A stretch of 64,000 nucleotides of DNA from Herminiimonas sp. (GCA_028292665.1 JAQGLW010000107.1:1-64000), one strand, 5' to 3'; counted from the stretch's first letter, positions 19,786 through 29,819 are shown. Notes: a model not told the origin generated them from the letters alone. A program made the numbers and translations.

Positions 19786-20412
19786 ATGAAAAATCAATCG
19801 AATCCCCTTCGGGTAGGCATCGGCGGCCCGGTCGGCTCCGGCAAGACGGCATTGTGTGAAATGCTGTGCAAGAAGATGCGCGACCATTACGACATGGCTG
19901 TCATCACCAACGACATCTACACCAAGGAAGACATGGAAATCCTGTTGCGCGCCGATGCGCTGCCGGCCGAGCGCCTGATGGGTGTCGAAACCGGTGGCTG
20001 TCCGCATACGGCGATTCGCGAAGATGCATCGATCAATCTGGAGGCGATCGCGCGCATGAGCTCGGACTTTCCCGACCTCGACCTGATTCTGCTCGAATCG
20101 GGCGGCGACAATCTGGCGGCGACGTTCAGCCCCGAATTATCGGACCTGACGCTTTATGTAATCGATGTCGCCGGCGGCGAAAAGATTCCGCGCAAAGGCG
20201 GGCCGGGCATTACGCGTTCCGATTTGCTGATCATCAATAAAATCGATCTCGCGCCCTACGTCGGCGCAAACCTCGACATCATGGCGCGCGATGCGAAAAA
20301 AATGCGCGGCGAACGGCCTTTTATTTTCACCAATCTGCGCAGCGGCGACGGCGTCGAGCAGGTAATTGACTTCATCCGCCGGCAAGGTTTGCTTGATGAA
20401 GTAAAGGCATGA
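19786..20412 (+). CDS. ureG: urease accessory GTPase UreG
   Basis: A 208-residue SIMIBI-class GTPase that powers nickel delivery. The P-loop [13 protein letters not shown], the metal-binding Cys-Pro-His ([11 protein letters not shown]), the Walker B-like [10 protein letters not shown] and [10 protein letters not shown] for guanine recognition are all intact. The ATG at 19786 gives the usual length; an earlier TTG overlapping the ureF stop is possible because no clear ribosome-binding site precedes the ATG. It is the last gene of the operon. Confidence 0.95.
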   Translation: MKNQSNPLRVGIGGPVGSGKTALCEMLCKKMRDHYDMAVITNDIYTKEDMEILLRADALPAERLMGVETGGCPHTAIREDASINLEAIARMSSDFPDLDLILLESGGDNLAATFSPELSDLTLYVIDVAGGEKIPRKGGPGITRSDLLIINKIDLAPYVGANLDIMARDAKKMRGERPFIFTNLRSGDGVEQVIDFIRRQGLLDEVKA

Positions 20413-20485
20413 CAATGACGGTCTGGTCCGAACCGGTGCGGTTGTCTTGGTCCAAAAGAATTTGACGCGTCCGCATAACAGCCGC

Positions 20486-21289
20486 TCAACCGACAGGCCG
20501 ATGCTCAACCTGAAGCCGGTCCAGTCCGGCAAGCAGTCTTTCAAATGCCGCAGCCACCTGGGACGGCTCGCCTTTTACGCCAAGCTCGATATGCCGCCGG
20601 GTATCGGCATCGCCGACGCTGGGCAGGCTGAATACCTTTGCATGGGAGAATTCGGCTTCCACCGCCTCCATCAGCGGGGTCAGGGTGGACTCCATCGAAT
20701 TGAATACGAACACCGATTTTTCCAGCCAGGCAAGCTTGTGGAATAAATGCGGATAGACGGTATCGAGCACCCATTCCATCATTGGTGCGGCCATTACCGG
20801 AAAACCCGGCACAAAATAATGCGCGCCCTGTCTTTTGTGTGCGACTGAAAATCCCGGAATTTTGTTATACGGATTTGGAATGATCGCGGCGCCCTGCGGA
20901 AATTCGCCCATCTTCAGCCGATGCAGATTATCCGGCGCATTCAAGTCAGGTTCTTTCCCCGCCTCGCGCGCGATATCGGCAGCACGCTCTTCGATTCTTC
21001 TCTTTGCTTCGGGATGCAATACAAGCGGCACGCCAAGCGCGGCGGCAGCGCACTGACGCGTATGATCGTCCGGCGTGGCGCCGATGCCGCCGCAGGAGAA
21101 TACGATGTCATCAGTGGCAAAGGTGCGTTTTAATGTCGCCGTAATCCGGTCGGGATCGTCGCCGATGTATTCAGCCCAGTCGAGCTGCATGCCTCTTGCC
21201 GACAGCAATTCGATCACTTTTTGAAAATGCTTGTCAGTACGTTTGCCCGACAGGATTTCGTCGCCGATGATAATGAGTCCGATAGCCAT
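20486..21289 (-). CDS. CinA-like molybdopterin-binding-fold protein
   Basis: A 267-residue protein with the N-terminal COG1058 domain of CinA: AIGLIIIGDEILSGKRTDKH, VFSCGGIGATPDDHTRQC and VPGFPVMAAPMM. Full-length CinA also has a C-terminal nicotinamide-nucleotide amidase domain, absent here. This short version is widespread in proteobacteria and may act on a nucleotide or ADP-ribose compound; the role is not settled. It is convergent with ureG and monocistronic. Confidence 0.85.
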   Translation of the reverse strand: MAIGLIIIGDEILSGKRTDKHFQKVIELLSARGMQLDWAEYIGDDPDRITATLKRTFATDDIVFSCGGIGATPDDHTRQCAAAALGVPLVLHPEAKRRIEERAADIAREAGKEPDLNAPDNLHRLKMGEFPQGAAIIPNPYNKIPGFSVAHKRQGAHYFVPGFPVMAAPMMEWVLDTVYPHLFHKLAWLEKSVFVFNSMESTLTPLMEAVEAEFSHAKVFSLPSVGDADTRRHIELGVKGEPSQVAAAFERLLAGLDRLQVEHRPVG

Positions 21290-21338
21290 GAATATGCGCC
21301 TGTTGTGTAATCAAACCGATCAGGCTCTATTCTAGCCG

Positions 21339-22181
21339 TCAATTGATATTCTTGAATTGCACCGCCGGCGCGGCTACGGCATCGGGACCCGCGGTCCGGT
21401 ATTTTGCCAATGCCTCGAAACAATAATGCTGGAACCATAAGCCGGTAAAAACAAAAACAAGAACATAGAGCCAGATCGATACGCCGGCCAGCAACGGGAA
21501 GAAGATCACCGACAGCGCTCCGCCGAGCCATAGCAGAGTCGGCGCCGCGCCCATGGCGCCGGTGATTGCGCCGATCAGCAGCAAAGGCCCGCGATGAATG
21601 CGCATGATCTCCTTGCGTTCCCGATCGCTTGCATGTTCAGCCAGCGCATCATATGTCATCACCCGATATGTGAGCCAACCCCACAATGCCGGCTGGATAA
21701 CGAAAGTAAAAGGGGGAATCGCATGCAACGGCAGCGTGATCATCCACAGCACGATGAATACGACAAACGAGGAACCCGATATCCATAAGCTGCCCCACAG
21801 CGAGCCGCCCTGCCGCCTTTCGAGTTCAGGGTAATCGCGGTTCCCCACATGCTTGACAATTGCGGGCATGGCCAGCGTGCCGACAAAAATCAGCGCGGTC
21901 AGGATCATCAGCGGCAGCAGCACCCACATTGCGATCAGCGGAACCAGCACGGTCTTGAACGCGCCCAGTCCGAGCCAGCCGAGCAGGCTCCCCGCAATTC
22001 TGAAACCGTCATTCTCGACAAAATAAGCCTGCACCCAATCGATCATCGGTTGCAGGCCGAGCCACAAGACGAAGCCCCAGATCGCTACCGACAGGAAAAA
22101 CGGCATCACTGTCAGCATCAGCATCCTGAAATGCAGTTGCGACAATACCGCGCGGCCAAATGCAATAAGTACGGAACGCAT
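21339..22181 (-). CDS. EI24 domain membrane protein (CysZ-like)
   Basis: A 280-residue inner-membrane protein with about six long hydrophobic segments and the EI24/CysZ pattern, including TYRVMTYDALAEHASDRER and the following RIHRGPLLLIGA. CysZ imports sulfate in enterobacteria, but this betaproteobacterial branch is usually only named EI24. The ATG at 22181 (MRSVLIAFGRAV) is chosen as it begins the conserved part; the 14 upstream codons are doubtful. It lies 50 bases upstream of the CinA-like gene, same strand. Confidence 0.78.
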   Translation of the reverse strand: MRSVLIAFGRAVLSQLHFRMLMLTVMPFFLSVAIWGFVLWLGLQPMIDWVQAYFVENDGFRIAGSLLGWLGLGAFKTVLVPLIAMWVLLPLMILTALIFVGTLAMPAIVKHVGNRDYPELERRQGGSLWGSLWISGSSFVVFIVLWMITLPLHAIPPFTFVIQPALWGWLTYRVMTYDALAEHASDRERKEIMRIHRGPLLLIGAITGAMGAAPTLLWLGGALSVIFFPLLAGVSIWLYVLVFVFTGLWFQHYCFEALAKYRTAGPDAVAAPAVQFKNIN

Positions 22182-22420
22182 CAATCGTGTGCCTTTGTAA
22201 AATTCGATCCCGGTCAACTTCAACGGAAGAGTTCAAACGTGCCGGATAACCATCGGCAACGCGGCTTGCTCCATACCGTCGATGACTGTCAGGCATGGTA
22301 CATCAGGATAGCGTTTCGGCAGCGTCGCCGGGTTGTGCAGACGGATAGGGCATCAAAAAAAGAAGAGCCCTACCTGCTACAATCTGTCTCTCTTGATAAT
22401 CACACTACAAAGGAAAAAAC

Positions 22421-22777
22421 ATGTCTACCGTCATGACAGCTTCCGGGCTGCAGTACGAAGAAATCAAAGAGGGCACCGGCGATGAAGCGACAGCAGGCGC
22501 GCATGTCACCGTGCATTACACCGGCTGGCTGCAAAACGCGGACGGCAGCGCAGGCAGCAAGTTCGATTCGAGCAAGGACCGTAACGACCCGTTTCAATTC
22601 CCGCTCGGTGCAGGCCACGTCATCAAAGGCTGGGACCAGGGTGTGCAGGGAATGAAAGTGGGTGGCGTGCGCAAGCTGATCATCCCGTCCGCGCTGGGCT
22701 ATGGCGCACGCGGCGCCGGCGGCGTGATCCCGCCGAATGCCACGCTGATTTTCGAGGTGGAATTACTGGGCGTTTGA
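22421..22777 (+). CDS. FKBP-type peptidyl-prolyl cis-trans isomerase
   Basis: A 118-residue single-domain cytoplasmic foldase that isomerises X-Pro bonds. Core motifs are [36 protein letters not shown] (quoted in part: [16 protein letters not shown]), [13 protein letters not shown], and [20 protein letters not shown], covering the full FK506-binding pocket. Ribosome-binding site AAAGGAAAAAAC before the ATG; a TACAAT box at 22378-22383 is a likely -10 element. Confidence 0.95.
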   Translation: MSTVMTASGLQYEEIKEGTGDEATAGAHVTVHYTGWLQNADGSAGSKFDSSKDRNDPFQFPLGAGHVIKGWDQGVQGMKVGGVRKLIIPSALGYGARGAGGVIPPNATLIFEVELLGV

Positions 22778-22817
22778 TGAATCCGTTTTGAGCGGATAAA
22801 TTTCTTCAAGGTATTTG

Positions 22818-22860
22818 CGCTGCTGCGTTGATGAACAGTTACGCAGCAGCGGCGGTTTTT
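22818..22860 (+). terminator. hairpin terminator after the FKBP gene
   Basis: A perfect 11-bp stem (CGCTGCTGCGT at 22818-22828, ACGCAGCAGCG at 22841-22851) with a 12-base loop, followed after a few bases by five T. The T-run is slightly displaced, so efficiency is uncertain. Confidence 0.65.
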
Positions 22861-22882
22861 CAAATTCTATCCGGAGAGGAAC

Positions 22883-23137
22883 ATGACCCTGGAAGTCCAA
22901 TTCGATCAAGCCTTGGCCGATTCAAAAAATTTGCCTGAGCGTCCGGACAACATGACGTTGCTCAAGATGTATGCACTGTTCAAGCAGGCAAGCATCGGCG
23001 ATGCGGCAGGCGAGCGTCCGGATTTTACCGACATGGTCGGCCGTGCCAAGCGGGATGCCTGGGATGCGCTCAAAGGGACACCGAAAGAAGATGCAATGCA
23101 ACAATATATCGATCTGATCGACCAACTGAAAGCATGA
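22883..23137 (+). CDS. acyl-CoA-binding protein
   Basis: An 84-residue four-helix ACBP that binds medium- and long-chain acyl-CoA esters and buffers their concentration. Family motifs are LYALFKQAS-like LKMYALFKQASIGD, and KRDAWDALKGTPKEDAMQQY (the KWDAW equivalent). Ribosome-binding site GGAGAGGAAC. Bacterial ACBPs are uncommon outside proteobacteria with active lipid or PHA metabolism. Confidence 0.93.
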   Translation: MTLEVQFDQALADSKNLPERPDNMTLLKMYALFKQASIGDAAGERPDFTDMVGRAKRDAWDALKGTPKEDAMQQYIDLIDQLKA

Positions 23138-23180
23138 TCATCGGATGATTGCGTCCGTGCCCGATAACGGCACCTGCATG

Positions 23181-23213
23181 AAAAAGCCCGCGTCTTTTTG
23201 CGCGGGCTTTTTT
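23181..23213. terminator. Rho-independent terminator
   Basis: Stem AAAGCCCGCG/CGCGGGCTTT with a T-run on one side and an A-run on the other; it can serve the ACBP gene and the convergent PHA-system operon. Confidence 0.88.
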
Positions 23214-23253
23214 GCCATTACGGCACGGCACAGCCGGTCTCCTCGCATTCCGA

Positions 23254-23538
23254 TCATGCTTTGTCGCAAAATACTTTTTCCATGTTCCTGCTGATTTTCT
23301 CTTCGATCCCCGGTGCAAAAGCCTTGAGCGGAAATCCGAGCGTAATGTCGAGCCGGGCCTGACTGTCTTGCAGCGCCAAGGTGCCGGCCACGCCGCTGCG
23401 CCTGAAGGTCAATACATCGCCTTCCCACTCGGAACTCATGTCGTATTCTTCCGCCATCCGATCGGCCATTTTTTGTGCAGCGGCCTTGGCTTTATTCGGC
23501 GTTAATTCATGAACTTGCGTAATACTGATATCGGCCAT
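23254..23538 (-). CDS. polyhydroxyalkanoic acid system family protein
   Basis: A 94-residue cytoplasmic protein of the small PHA-system family (TIGR02610 type), recognised by SITQVHELTPNKAKAAAQKMADRMAEEYD (in part: HELTPNKAKAAAQKMADRM) and the closing IEEKISRNMEKVF. Its biochemical role is unknown; members are found in PHA-producing proteobacteria. It starts 4 bases after the 2-hydroxyacid dehydrogenase stop codon, so the two are co-transcribed. Confidence 0.8.
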   Translation of the reverse strand: MADISITQVHELTPNKAKAAAQKMADRMAEEYDMSSEWEGDVLTFRRSGVAGTLALQDSQARLDITLGFPLKAFAPGIEEKISRNMEKVFCDKA

Positions 23539-23542
23539 GGCC

Positions 23543-24526
23543 TTATTCCTTCCGGCCGGCTTCGGGGTTCAGCAGATTCGGCGGCTGTGCGCCGCTCAGT
23601 GCGGCGATCAAATTATCGGCGGCGCAATCGGCCATTGCACGGCGCGTCGCCTCGGAAGCGCTGGCGATATGCGGCGTCAACACCACGTTCGACAGCGTCA
23701 GGAAACCGGCATTGAACGCCGGCTCGTTTTCGAATACATCCAGTCCGGCCGATGCAATCCGATGGTCGCGCAATGCCGCAATCAGCGCGGCATCGTCGAC
23801 GATGCCGCCGCGCGCGATATTGACCAGCGTCGCAGTCGGCTTCATCAAGGCCAGTTCCGCGGCACCGATGGTGTGATGCATTTGGGGAGAATAAGGCAGC
23901 GCCAGCATTACATGGTCAGCGGTGCGCAGCAGTTCTTCCCGGCTGACGTACTGCGCCTGATTCGCATGCGTTTCCAGATCCGCGGCCAGCCGCGAACGGT
24001 TATGGTAAATCACCCGCATGTTGAAACCCGTAGAGCGGCGTGCAATCGCCTGTCCGATTCGTCCCATGCCAATGATGCCGAGCGTTGATCCATGCAGGTC
24101 CGCACCGAGGAAACCGTCGTAGCGCCATTTTTCCCATTTGCCTGCCCGCAGCCAGTGCTCGGCTTCGGTCACGCGGCGCGCGGTCGCCATCAGCAGCGCC
24201 CACGCGAAATCGGCGGTGGTTTCATTCAGTACGTCGGGCGTATTGGTTACCATCACGCCGGCCCCGGTAGCCGCATCAAGCTCGATATTGTTGTAGCCGA
24301 CTGCCATGTTGCATACGGCTTTCAGTTTCGGGCTGGCAGCGATGACGGCGGCCGTGATGCGCTCGCTCAGGGTGGAAAACAAGCCATCCTTGTCGCGCAA
24401 CTTTTCCATCAGTTCGCTGCCGGAAAAAATCCGATCATCCTGATTGGATTCGACTTCGAAGTGGCGCTCAAGACGTTCGATAACATCCGGAAATACCGCC
24501 CGCGCAATTAATATTTTATGTCGCAT
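23543..24526 (-). CDS. D-isomer 2-hydroxyacid dehydrogenase (glyoxylate/hydroxypyruvate reductase type)
   Basis: A 327-residue NAD(P)-dependent enzyme. The Rossmann motif is GIIGMGRIGQAIARR; catalytic arginine, glutamate and histidine lie in NIARGGIVDD, GLDVFENEP and LTPHIASAS. The N-terminal MAVGYNNIELDAA is typical of glycerate/glyoxylate reductases (GhrB/GyaR). It is the middle gene of a probable operon: ion transporter (9 bases upstream), this gene, PHA-system protein. Confidence 0.88.
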   Translation of the reverse strand: MRHKILIARAVFPDVIERLERHFEVESNQDDRIFSGSELMEKLRDKDGLFSTLSERITAAVIAASPKLKAVCNMAVGYNNIELDAATGAGVMVTNTPDVLNETTADFAWALLMATARRVTEAEHWLRAGKWEKWRYDGFLGADLHGSTLGIIGMGRIGQAIARRSTGFNMRVIYHNRSRLAADLETHANQAQYVSREELLRTADHVMLALPYSPQMHHTIGAAELALMKPTATLVNIARGGIVDDAALIAALRDHRIASAGLDVFENEPAFNAGFLTLSNVVLTPHIASASEATRRAMADCAADNLIAALSGAQPPNLLNPEAGRKE

Positions 24527-24535
24527 ATCATCCCG

Positions 24536-25975
24536 TTAATTCAATCCATGCAGCTTCAATCCGGTGGCAGACGAGCCCGGCATCTTCAAGCCCGATCCGC
24601 CTCCCATTTGCAGCGTCGTTGTCCTGGACTCGACCGCTGCCGGATCGGATTCCGCAGCCGGCTGAATCGAACCGCGCAGTTGTGAACCCGGATGCCAACC
24701 CATCAAAAACAGCATCACGAAAAAGCCTACCACGTATGCAAGCGCAACGTGCCAGCCATGCACCAGCCATCTGGTTACCGACTTCGCCTCCGGGTACATG
24801 TTGGATAACGCCACTCCCGCAGAGGAACCGAACCAGATCATCGAACCGCCGAAACCTACCGCATAAGCCAGAAAGCCCCAATCGAAGCCGCCTTGTTTCA
24901 AGGCTAATGCAGTCAAAGGAATGTTGTCGAATATTGCCGAGACAAACCCAAGCGACAACGCATTCTGCCAGGATGCCGCCGGCAGTTTTTCAACGGGCAT
25001 CATCGATGCGCACCATACCAGCGACAACAGGAAAATCGAGCCGCGCAACGCGCCCGGCAATTCATTCCAGTCCGGACGACGCAACGGTGCGGACAGCAAA
25101 ATGGCGAGCCAGACTGCAAGTCCGAGAAATGGAAAGAGTTCAAGCAACGGCTTGAAGTTCAAATTCAGCACAAGATTCGTTGAAATCGCCGATATCAGAA
25201 TGAAGGCGACAATTCCGACGCGGACCCCGTCGATGCCGGCAGCGGGCGCTGCGTCTTTCGCAATAGGCGAATAGGCATGCTGCTGCAACGACGCCGGAAT
25301 CGCCGTAATCAGCAACGCCACGCTGGCAGCCGCATAAGCATGAAAAACCTGGAGCGGCGCCACGCCCGCAATCCACATCATCGTGGTCGTCGTATCCCCC
25401 ACCACGCTACCCGCGCCGCCGGCATTCGATGCCGCCACGATCGAGGCGAGATAGCCGATGTGCACCTTGCCGCGAAATACGGTATGCGCCACTGCGCCGC
25501 CGATCATCGCCGCCGCGATATTATCCAGAAAGCTGGACATCACGAATACAGCCACCAGCAGCATGAATCCGCCCTTCCAGTCGTCCGGCATGTATTTGGG
25601 CAGTACCGCAGGAATCCCGCTTTTTTCGAAATGCCTGGCCAATAGCGCGAAACCGAGCAATAAAGCCAGCAAATTGCCTAGCATGACCCATTCATGCGCA
25701 AAATGGCCTGTCAGGCCGCCGGTTCCAGCGCCTTCGGCAAATGGCGAAAAAAAGAGTTTGTAAAGAGAGATCGCTACTGCGCCGGTCACTGCCGTTGCCA
25801 TCGTATTGACATGGACAAATGCAATGAAAAACAGCACTGCGGCAAACAGGATGAATTCGACCGGAATGCCGGCAATCATCGGACCGGTGAAGCCGGTTGT
25901 TTCGCCAACGGAAGCTGCAACCGCAAAAGAGGGAAAAGAAAATTCGCTCAGGAGCGCTGCGAAAAAAAAGCGCAT
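24536..25975 (-). CDS. sodium:proton antiporter / ion transporter superfamily protein (NhaD-like)
   Basis: A 479-residue membrane protein with about twelve hydrophobic segments, of the ion-transporter (citrate/arsenite/NhaD) superfamily. Re-entrant loop motifs are visible: MSSFLDNIAAAMIGGAVAH, ASNAGGAGSVVGDTTTTMMW and the second-half SAIFDNIPLTALAL. The DN pairs and GDTTTTM resemble NhaD Na+/H+ antiporters. The N-terminus looks like a signal sequence. The ATG at 25975 is chosen; codons upstream to 26116 lack family character. The C-terminal 60 residues are low in complexity. Confidence 0.8.
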   Translation of the reverse strand: MRFFFAALLSEFSFPSFAVAASVGETTGFTGPMIAGIPVEFILFAAVLFFIAFVHVNTMATAVTGAVAISLYKLFFSPFAEGAGTGGLTGHFAHEWVMLGNLLALLLGFALLARHFEKSGIPAVLPKYMPDDWKGGFMLLVAVFVMSSFLDNIAAAMIGGAVAHTVFRGKVHIGYLASIVAASNAGGAGSVVGDTTTTMMWIAGVAPLQVFHAYAAASVALLITAIPASLQQHAYSPIAKDAAPAAGIDGVRVGIVAFILISAISTNLVLNLNFKPLLELFPFLGLAVWLAILLSAPLRRPDWNELPGALRGSIFLLSLVWCASMMPVEKLPAASWQNALSLGFVSAIFDNIPLTALALKQGGFDWGFLAYAVGFGGSMIWFGSSAGVALSNMYPEAKSVTRWLVHGWHVALAYVVGFFVMLFLMGWHPGSQLRGSIQPAAESDPAAVESRTTTLQMGGGSGLKMPGSSATGLKLHGLN

Positions 25976-26170
25976 GGTGGCTGACGAGCGCAAGAGTTGC
26001 CTCCCTATTATTGAAATTATGCAAGAAAGTGGCGACATTCTAACGCGGGCAGCCAAATCCATGCTATTCGCAGTTATGCATGGCGGAAGGTGTGGAGACA
26101 ATGAACACGGGTGCAATAACCCGCCGTCGCGCTCACCGACGCAATACTTTTCACCGATCAGTGCGGCGCT

Positions 26171-27379
26171 TCACTTCATCGCCGATGCAGGCCGACGCGT
26201 CTTCACAAACGCATCGTCCGGCAGATATTTCAGGCCATCCGCATAGTGCCAGTTTGCCATGATGCCTTTGCCGTCCTTTTGCTGCAGCGTGCCGACGTAA
26301 GCGCCGAGCGTGGATTGCTGGTCGATCGCACGGAAAACGACCGGTCCCATCGGTGTATTGAAACCAAGCCCGCGCATCGCGATGACCAGTTTTTCCGAAT
26401 CCGACGATTGCGCTTTTCTGACGCCTTCGGCAATCGCCATGATCATGCTGTAGCCGACGACCGAACCAAGCTGCGGATACTCGTTGTATTTTTTATGGTA
26501 GTCCGCGACGAATTTGACATGTGCAGGCGTATTGATTTGATCCACCGGATATCCGGTCACGATCCATCCTGCCGGCGTCGCATCTTTCAGCATCGCGAGG
26601 CTTTCGGGCTCACCGCCCTGCATCGATACCACAGCGGTTTTGGAGAACAGGCCGAGCCGTCTGCTTTCATGCACGAATTTCACCAGATCAGCGCCGTAGG
26701 TCGCATTGAAAATCGCGTCAGGCCTGGCTTTGGCAAGCACTTGCACAGCTCCGGCGGCATTGATCTTGCCGAGTGCCGGCCATTGTTCAGCGACGAATTC
26801 GACATCAGGCCGCTTTGCTTTCAACAGTAATTTGAAATTCGCAACCGCACTTTGTCCATATTCATAATTGGGTGCGAGCATTGCCCAACGCCTGGCCGGC
26901 AATCTGGCCGCTTCTTCCACCAGCATCGCTGCCTGCATGTAAGTTGACGGCCGCAGCCGGAACGTGTAGCGGTTGCCCCTGTCCCAGGTTATGGCGTCGG
27001 TCAGCGGCGCGGCCGCGATGAATAATTTCCTGTTATGGCTTGCCACACCGGAAATCGCCAAGCCGATGTTCGATAAATAGGAGCCGGCCAGCACATCGAC
27101 TTTTTCCCGGGATACAAGCGCTTGCGCTTCGCGTACCGCAATATCCTGCCGGCCGGCATCGTCACGCGAAACGACAGTGATGATACGTCCGTCGACACCG
27201 CCGCCGGCATTGATTTCTTCGACGGCGAGTTGCCAGCCCTTGCGATACGGCTCGGTGAATTCGGGTGCGGCAGTATAACTGTTGACTTCACCGATCTTGA
27301 TCGTTTTGATGCCTTGCGCCATCGCTGCGGCGGTTAATCCCAGTGTCATTGCAATGGACATGATCAATCTGCCCGTCAT
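26171..27379 (-). CDS. periplasmic binding protein of the branched-chain amino acid/amide ABC type, orphan
   Basis: A 402-residue type I periplasmic binding protein (Peripla_BP_6 family) with a signal peptide ending AAAMAQG. It then reads KTIKIGEVNSYTAAPEFTEP, KGWQLAVEEINAGGGVDGR and SRDDAGRQDIAVREAQALV, typical of substrate-binding proteins for amides or amino acids. No permease or ATPase gene lies nearby. Start codons at 27388 and 27379 are both possible. It may serve a transporter encoded elsewhere; the ligand is unknown. Confidence 0.85.
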   Translation of the reverse strand: MTGRLIMSIAMTLGLTAAAMAQGIKTIKIGEVNSYTAAPEFTEPYRKGWQLAVEEINAGGGVDGRIITVVSRDDAGRQDIAVREAQALVSREKVDVLAGSYLSNIGLAISGVASHNRKLFIAAAPLTDAITWDRGNRYTFRLRPSTYMQAAMLVEEAARLPARRWAMLAPNYEYGQSAVANFKLLLKAKRPDVEFVAEQWPALGKINAAGAVQVLAKARPDAIFNATYGADLVKFVHESRRLGLFSKTAVVSMQGGEPESLAMLKDATPAGWIVTGYPVDQINTPAHVKFVADYHKKYNEYPQLGSVVGYSMIMAIAEGVRKAQSSDSEKLVIAMRGLGFNTPMGPVVFRAIDQQSTLGAYVGTLQQKDGKGIMANWHYADGLKYLPDDAFVKTRRPASAMK

Positions 27380-27484
27380 GTTTATCATTTGAAAATGAGA
27401 ACGGAAAATCGCTTTTGCGGCCGATTTATCAAGGCGCCAGGCCAAACCATGTATTTGCTTATGCATAATCCATCTAAAGTTGGT

Positions 27485-27513
27485 TTGTCGGAATATCCGA
27501 TTTGCCTTAAAAT
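27485..27513 (+). promoter_or_regulatory. sigma-70-type promoter of fdxA
   Basis: TTGTCG (27485-27490) and TAAAAT (27508-27513) with a 17-base spacer. Transcription would start near 27520, about 97 bases before the ferredoxin ATG. Confidence 0.5.
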
Positions 27514-27616
27514 ACAAGGCTTTGCAACTGGTAATCCGGCATTGTACGGGTTTATATTGCCATTAAATCCCGTCCGGTTTCCACACAAGTTTTAGAAATT
27601 TATATATAGGACTGTT

Positions 27617-27940
27617 ATGACCCACGTTGTGACCGAATCCTGCATCCGCTGCCGTTATACCGACTGCGTGGATGTATGCCCGGTAGATTGCTTTCGCGAA
27701 GGCCCGAATTTCCTTTCGATCGATCCGGATGAATGCATCGATTGCGCTGTATGCGTGGCCGAGTGCCCGGTCAATGCAATCTATGCAGAAGAGGATGTGC
27801 CGGCCGATCAGCAGCAATTCATCAAGCTGAACGTCGAATTGTCTCGCAGCTGGCCTTCGATCACGAAGACCAAGAGTCCCTTGCCGGATGCGGATCAATG
27901 GAAAGACGTACAGGAAAAGACGCAGTTTCTCGAGCGTTAA
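27617..27940 (+). CDS. fdxA: seven-iron ferredoxin FdxA
   Basis: A 107-residue ferredoxin binding one 3Fe-4S and one 4Fe-4S cluster. The cysteines lie in CIRCRYTDCVDVCPVDCF and CIDCAVCVAECPVNAIY, and the C-terminal extension (SRSWPSITKTKSPLPDAD) is characteristic of the Azotobacter-type ferredoxin. It donates low-potential electrons. The next gene is a ferredoxin-NADP reductase, its natural partner. Confidence 0.95.
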   Translation: MTHVVTESCIRCRYTDCVDVCPVDCFREGPNFLSIDPDECIDCAVCVAECPVNAIYAEEDVPADQQQFIKLNVELSRSWPSITKTKSPLPDADQWKDVQEKTQFLER

Positions 27941-28044
27941 ACAATAGGCCAGGCAAGTTACTGCCGTACACGACCGGCAAAACTGCAAAGCTCTGGAAAC
28001 CGCACATCAACGTGACGGATTCTCTGCCTTTCGGATAATTTGAA

Positions 28045-29169
28045 ATGAAACAGGAACTAGACAGTCGTATGAACACCAGCGCCGATATATCACCATTAAC
28101 CCCCGGTACAGCAGTCGCCGCCTCCGGCAGAGGGCCAATTGAAACGGATGCCGTCATCGTCGGTGCGGGGCCGGTTGGCTTATTCCAGGTTTTTGAACTG
28201 GGCTTGCTTGAGATTAAAGCACATGTCATCGATTCGCTGCCCAGCGTCGGTGGCCAATGCGTTGAACTGTATCCCGACAAGCCGATCTATGACATTCCGG
28301 CCGTGCCGGTGTGCACCGGTCAGGAACTGACCGATAATCTTTTGAAACAAATCGAGCCGTTCGATCCGACTTTTCATTTGAACCAGGAAGTCACGGCAGT
28401 CGAACGCCGCGACGATGGCCGCTTTAATCTCGAGACTTCCGCCGGCACCCGTTTCATCACCAAGACCATTTTTATCGCAGCCGGCGTCGGTTCGTTCCAG
28501 CCGCGCACGATCAAAGTGGATGGAATCGAGCAGTTCGAAGGCGCCCAGCTGTTTTACCGTGTCAAAGATCCGCTGCGTTTTCAGGGCAAGAATCTGGTTA
28601 TATGCGGCGGCGGCGATTCGGCGCTCGACTGGGCGCTCAACTTCGTGGGCAAAGCGGAGTCGGTGGTTCTATTGCATCGCCGCGAGGAGTTTCGCGCAGC
28701 GCCGGCGTCCGTGGCGAAGATGAAAGAATTGTGCGATAACTATGAAATGCAATTCCTGGTCGGCCAGGTGACCGGCTTCGAAACCGCGGGTGAAAAATTA
28801 TCCGAAATCAAGGTTACCGGTTCGGACGGCGTCACGCGCCGCCTGCCGCTTGATCATCTGCTGGTGTTTTTCGGCTTGTCGCCGAAGCTCGGACCGATCG
28901 CTGAATGGGGTCTCGATATCGAGCGCAAGCAATTGAAAGTAGGTACGGAAAAATTTGAAACCAACGTACCCGGCATCTTTGCCGTAGGCGACATCAATAC
29001 CTATCCCGGCAAGAAAAAACTTATCTTGTCCGGGTTTCATGAAGCGGCGCTGGCTGCGTTCGGCGCTGCACCCTATATCTTCCCCGACAAGAAAATCCAC
29101 ATGCAGTACACAACGACATCGCCGAAACTGCACAAGATCCTCGGTGTCGAAAGCCCGGTTTTCGATTAA
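28045..29169 (+). CDS. ferredoxin-NADP+ reductase, thioredoxin-reductase-like type
   Basis: A 374-residue FAD/NADPH flavoprotein of the TrxR-like FNR group. The FAD motif is [18 protein letters not shown], the NADPH motif [16 protein letters not shown], and the second FAD motif [14 protein letters not shown]. It lacks the CxxC of thioredoxin reductase, as expected. It lies about 100 bases after fdxA and is likely co-expressed with it. Two starts are possible (28045 and 28069); the N-terminal 30 residues before the FAD fold are not conserved. Confidence 0.9.
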   Translation: MKQELDSRMNTSADISPLTPGTAVAASGRGPIETDAVIVGAGPVGLFQVFELGLLEIKAHVIDSLPSVGGQCVELYPDKPIYDIPAVPVCTGQELTDNLLKQIEPFDPTFHLNQEVTAVERRDDGRFNLETSAGTRFITKTIFIAAGVGSFQPRTIKVDGIEQFEGAQLFYRVKDPLRFQGKNLVICGGGDSALDWALNFVGKAESVVLLHRREEFRAAPASVAKMKELCDNYEMQFLVGQVTGFETAGEKLSEIKVTGSDGVTRRLPLDHLLVFFGLSPKLGPIAEWGLDIERKQLKVGTEKFETNVPGIFAVGDINTYPGKKKLILSGFHEAALAAFGAAPYIFPDKKIHMQYTTTSPKLHKILGVESPVFD

Positions 29170-29196
29170 AAAACCACTGTCCTGCCGTTACGATAA

Positions 29197-29232
29197 AACG
29201 CCCTTCGCCTTCAACGCAAAGGGCGTTTTTTT
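29197..29232 (+). terminator. Rho-independent terminator of the ferredoxin reductase gene
   Basis: Stem AACGCCCTT/AAGGGCGTT with a 13-base loop and a run of seven T. Confidence 0.85.
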
Positions 29233-29819
29233 GATCGCCTCATAATTGGCTGGAATCAATCCGGCTGATCAAAATTTTTAAAATTCCCATATTGTGAATA
29301 TCCGGGAACTTATTTAAATACAAATATATAGGCATACTTATTGCGAATAACAATGGTGAACTTGTTACTCGACAGCATTTAGTCTGGATTAAAACTTCAG
29401 GTCATCATGATGCATTGGGTCATTTTGCCGACACGCATACGAGCAGAAATGTCGGCTGGCGCATAACGCTTGGTTAATCCGAAAATCCGGATCGAAGGAG
29501 GGCTATTCAGCAGCTATGGCATCGTATTGCTGTCTACCGCATAACAGACCGAACCGTTATTAGACTATGCAATTGGTATCAAGCTCGATAATCGAATTGT
29601 TTTTAAATGCAGCGGCACAATATAGAACACTGTGGAAAGATGGAATACGGCGATAAGGCCGAAGCCTCAGAATTTATTTTGTGCTATGTTGCTATTGTTC
29701 AAGTACTTGATTTAATCAACATTTTTGCTTTGCACATTCGTCGTATTTACATTGGAATAAAGACCGATTTCCAAAAATTACAGATTTCGACAAAAAAATT
29801 TCAAAATCTTGTATATGAT

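Noticed and set aside
29495-29563. AAGGAGG followed by a 15-codon ATG frame
   Set aside because: The ribosome-binding site is about 14 bases from the ATG, too far, and the frame is too short to judge.
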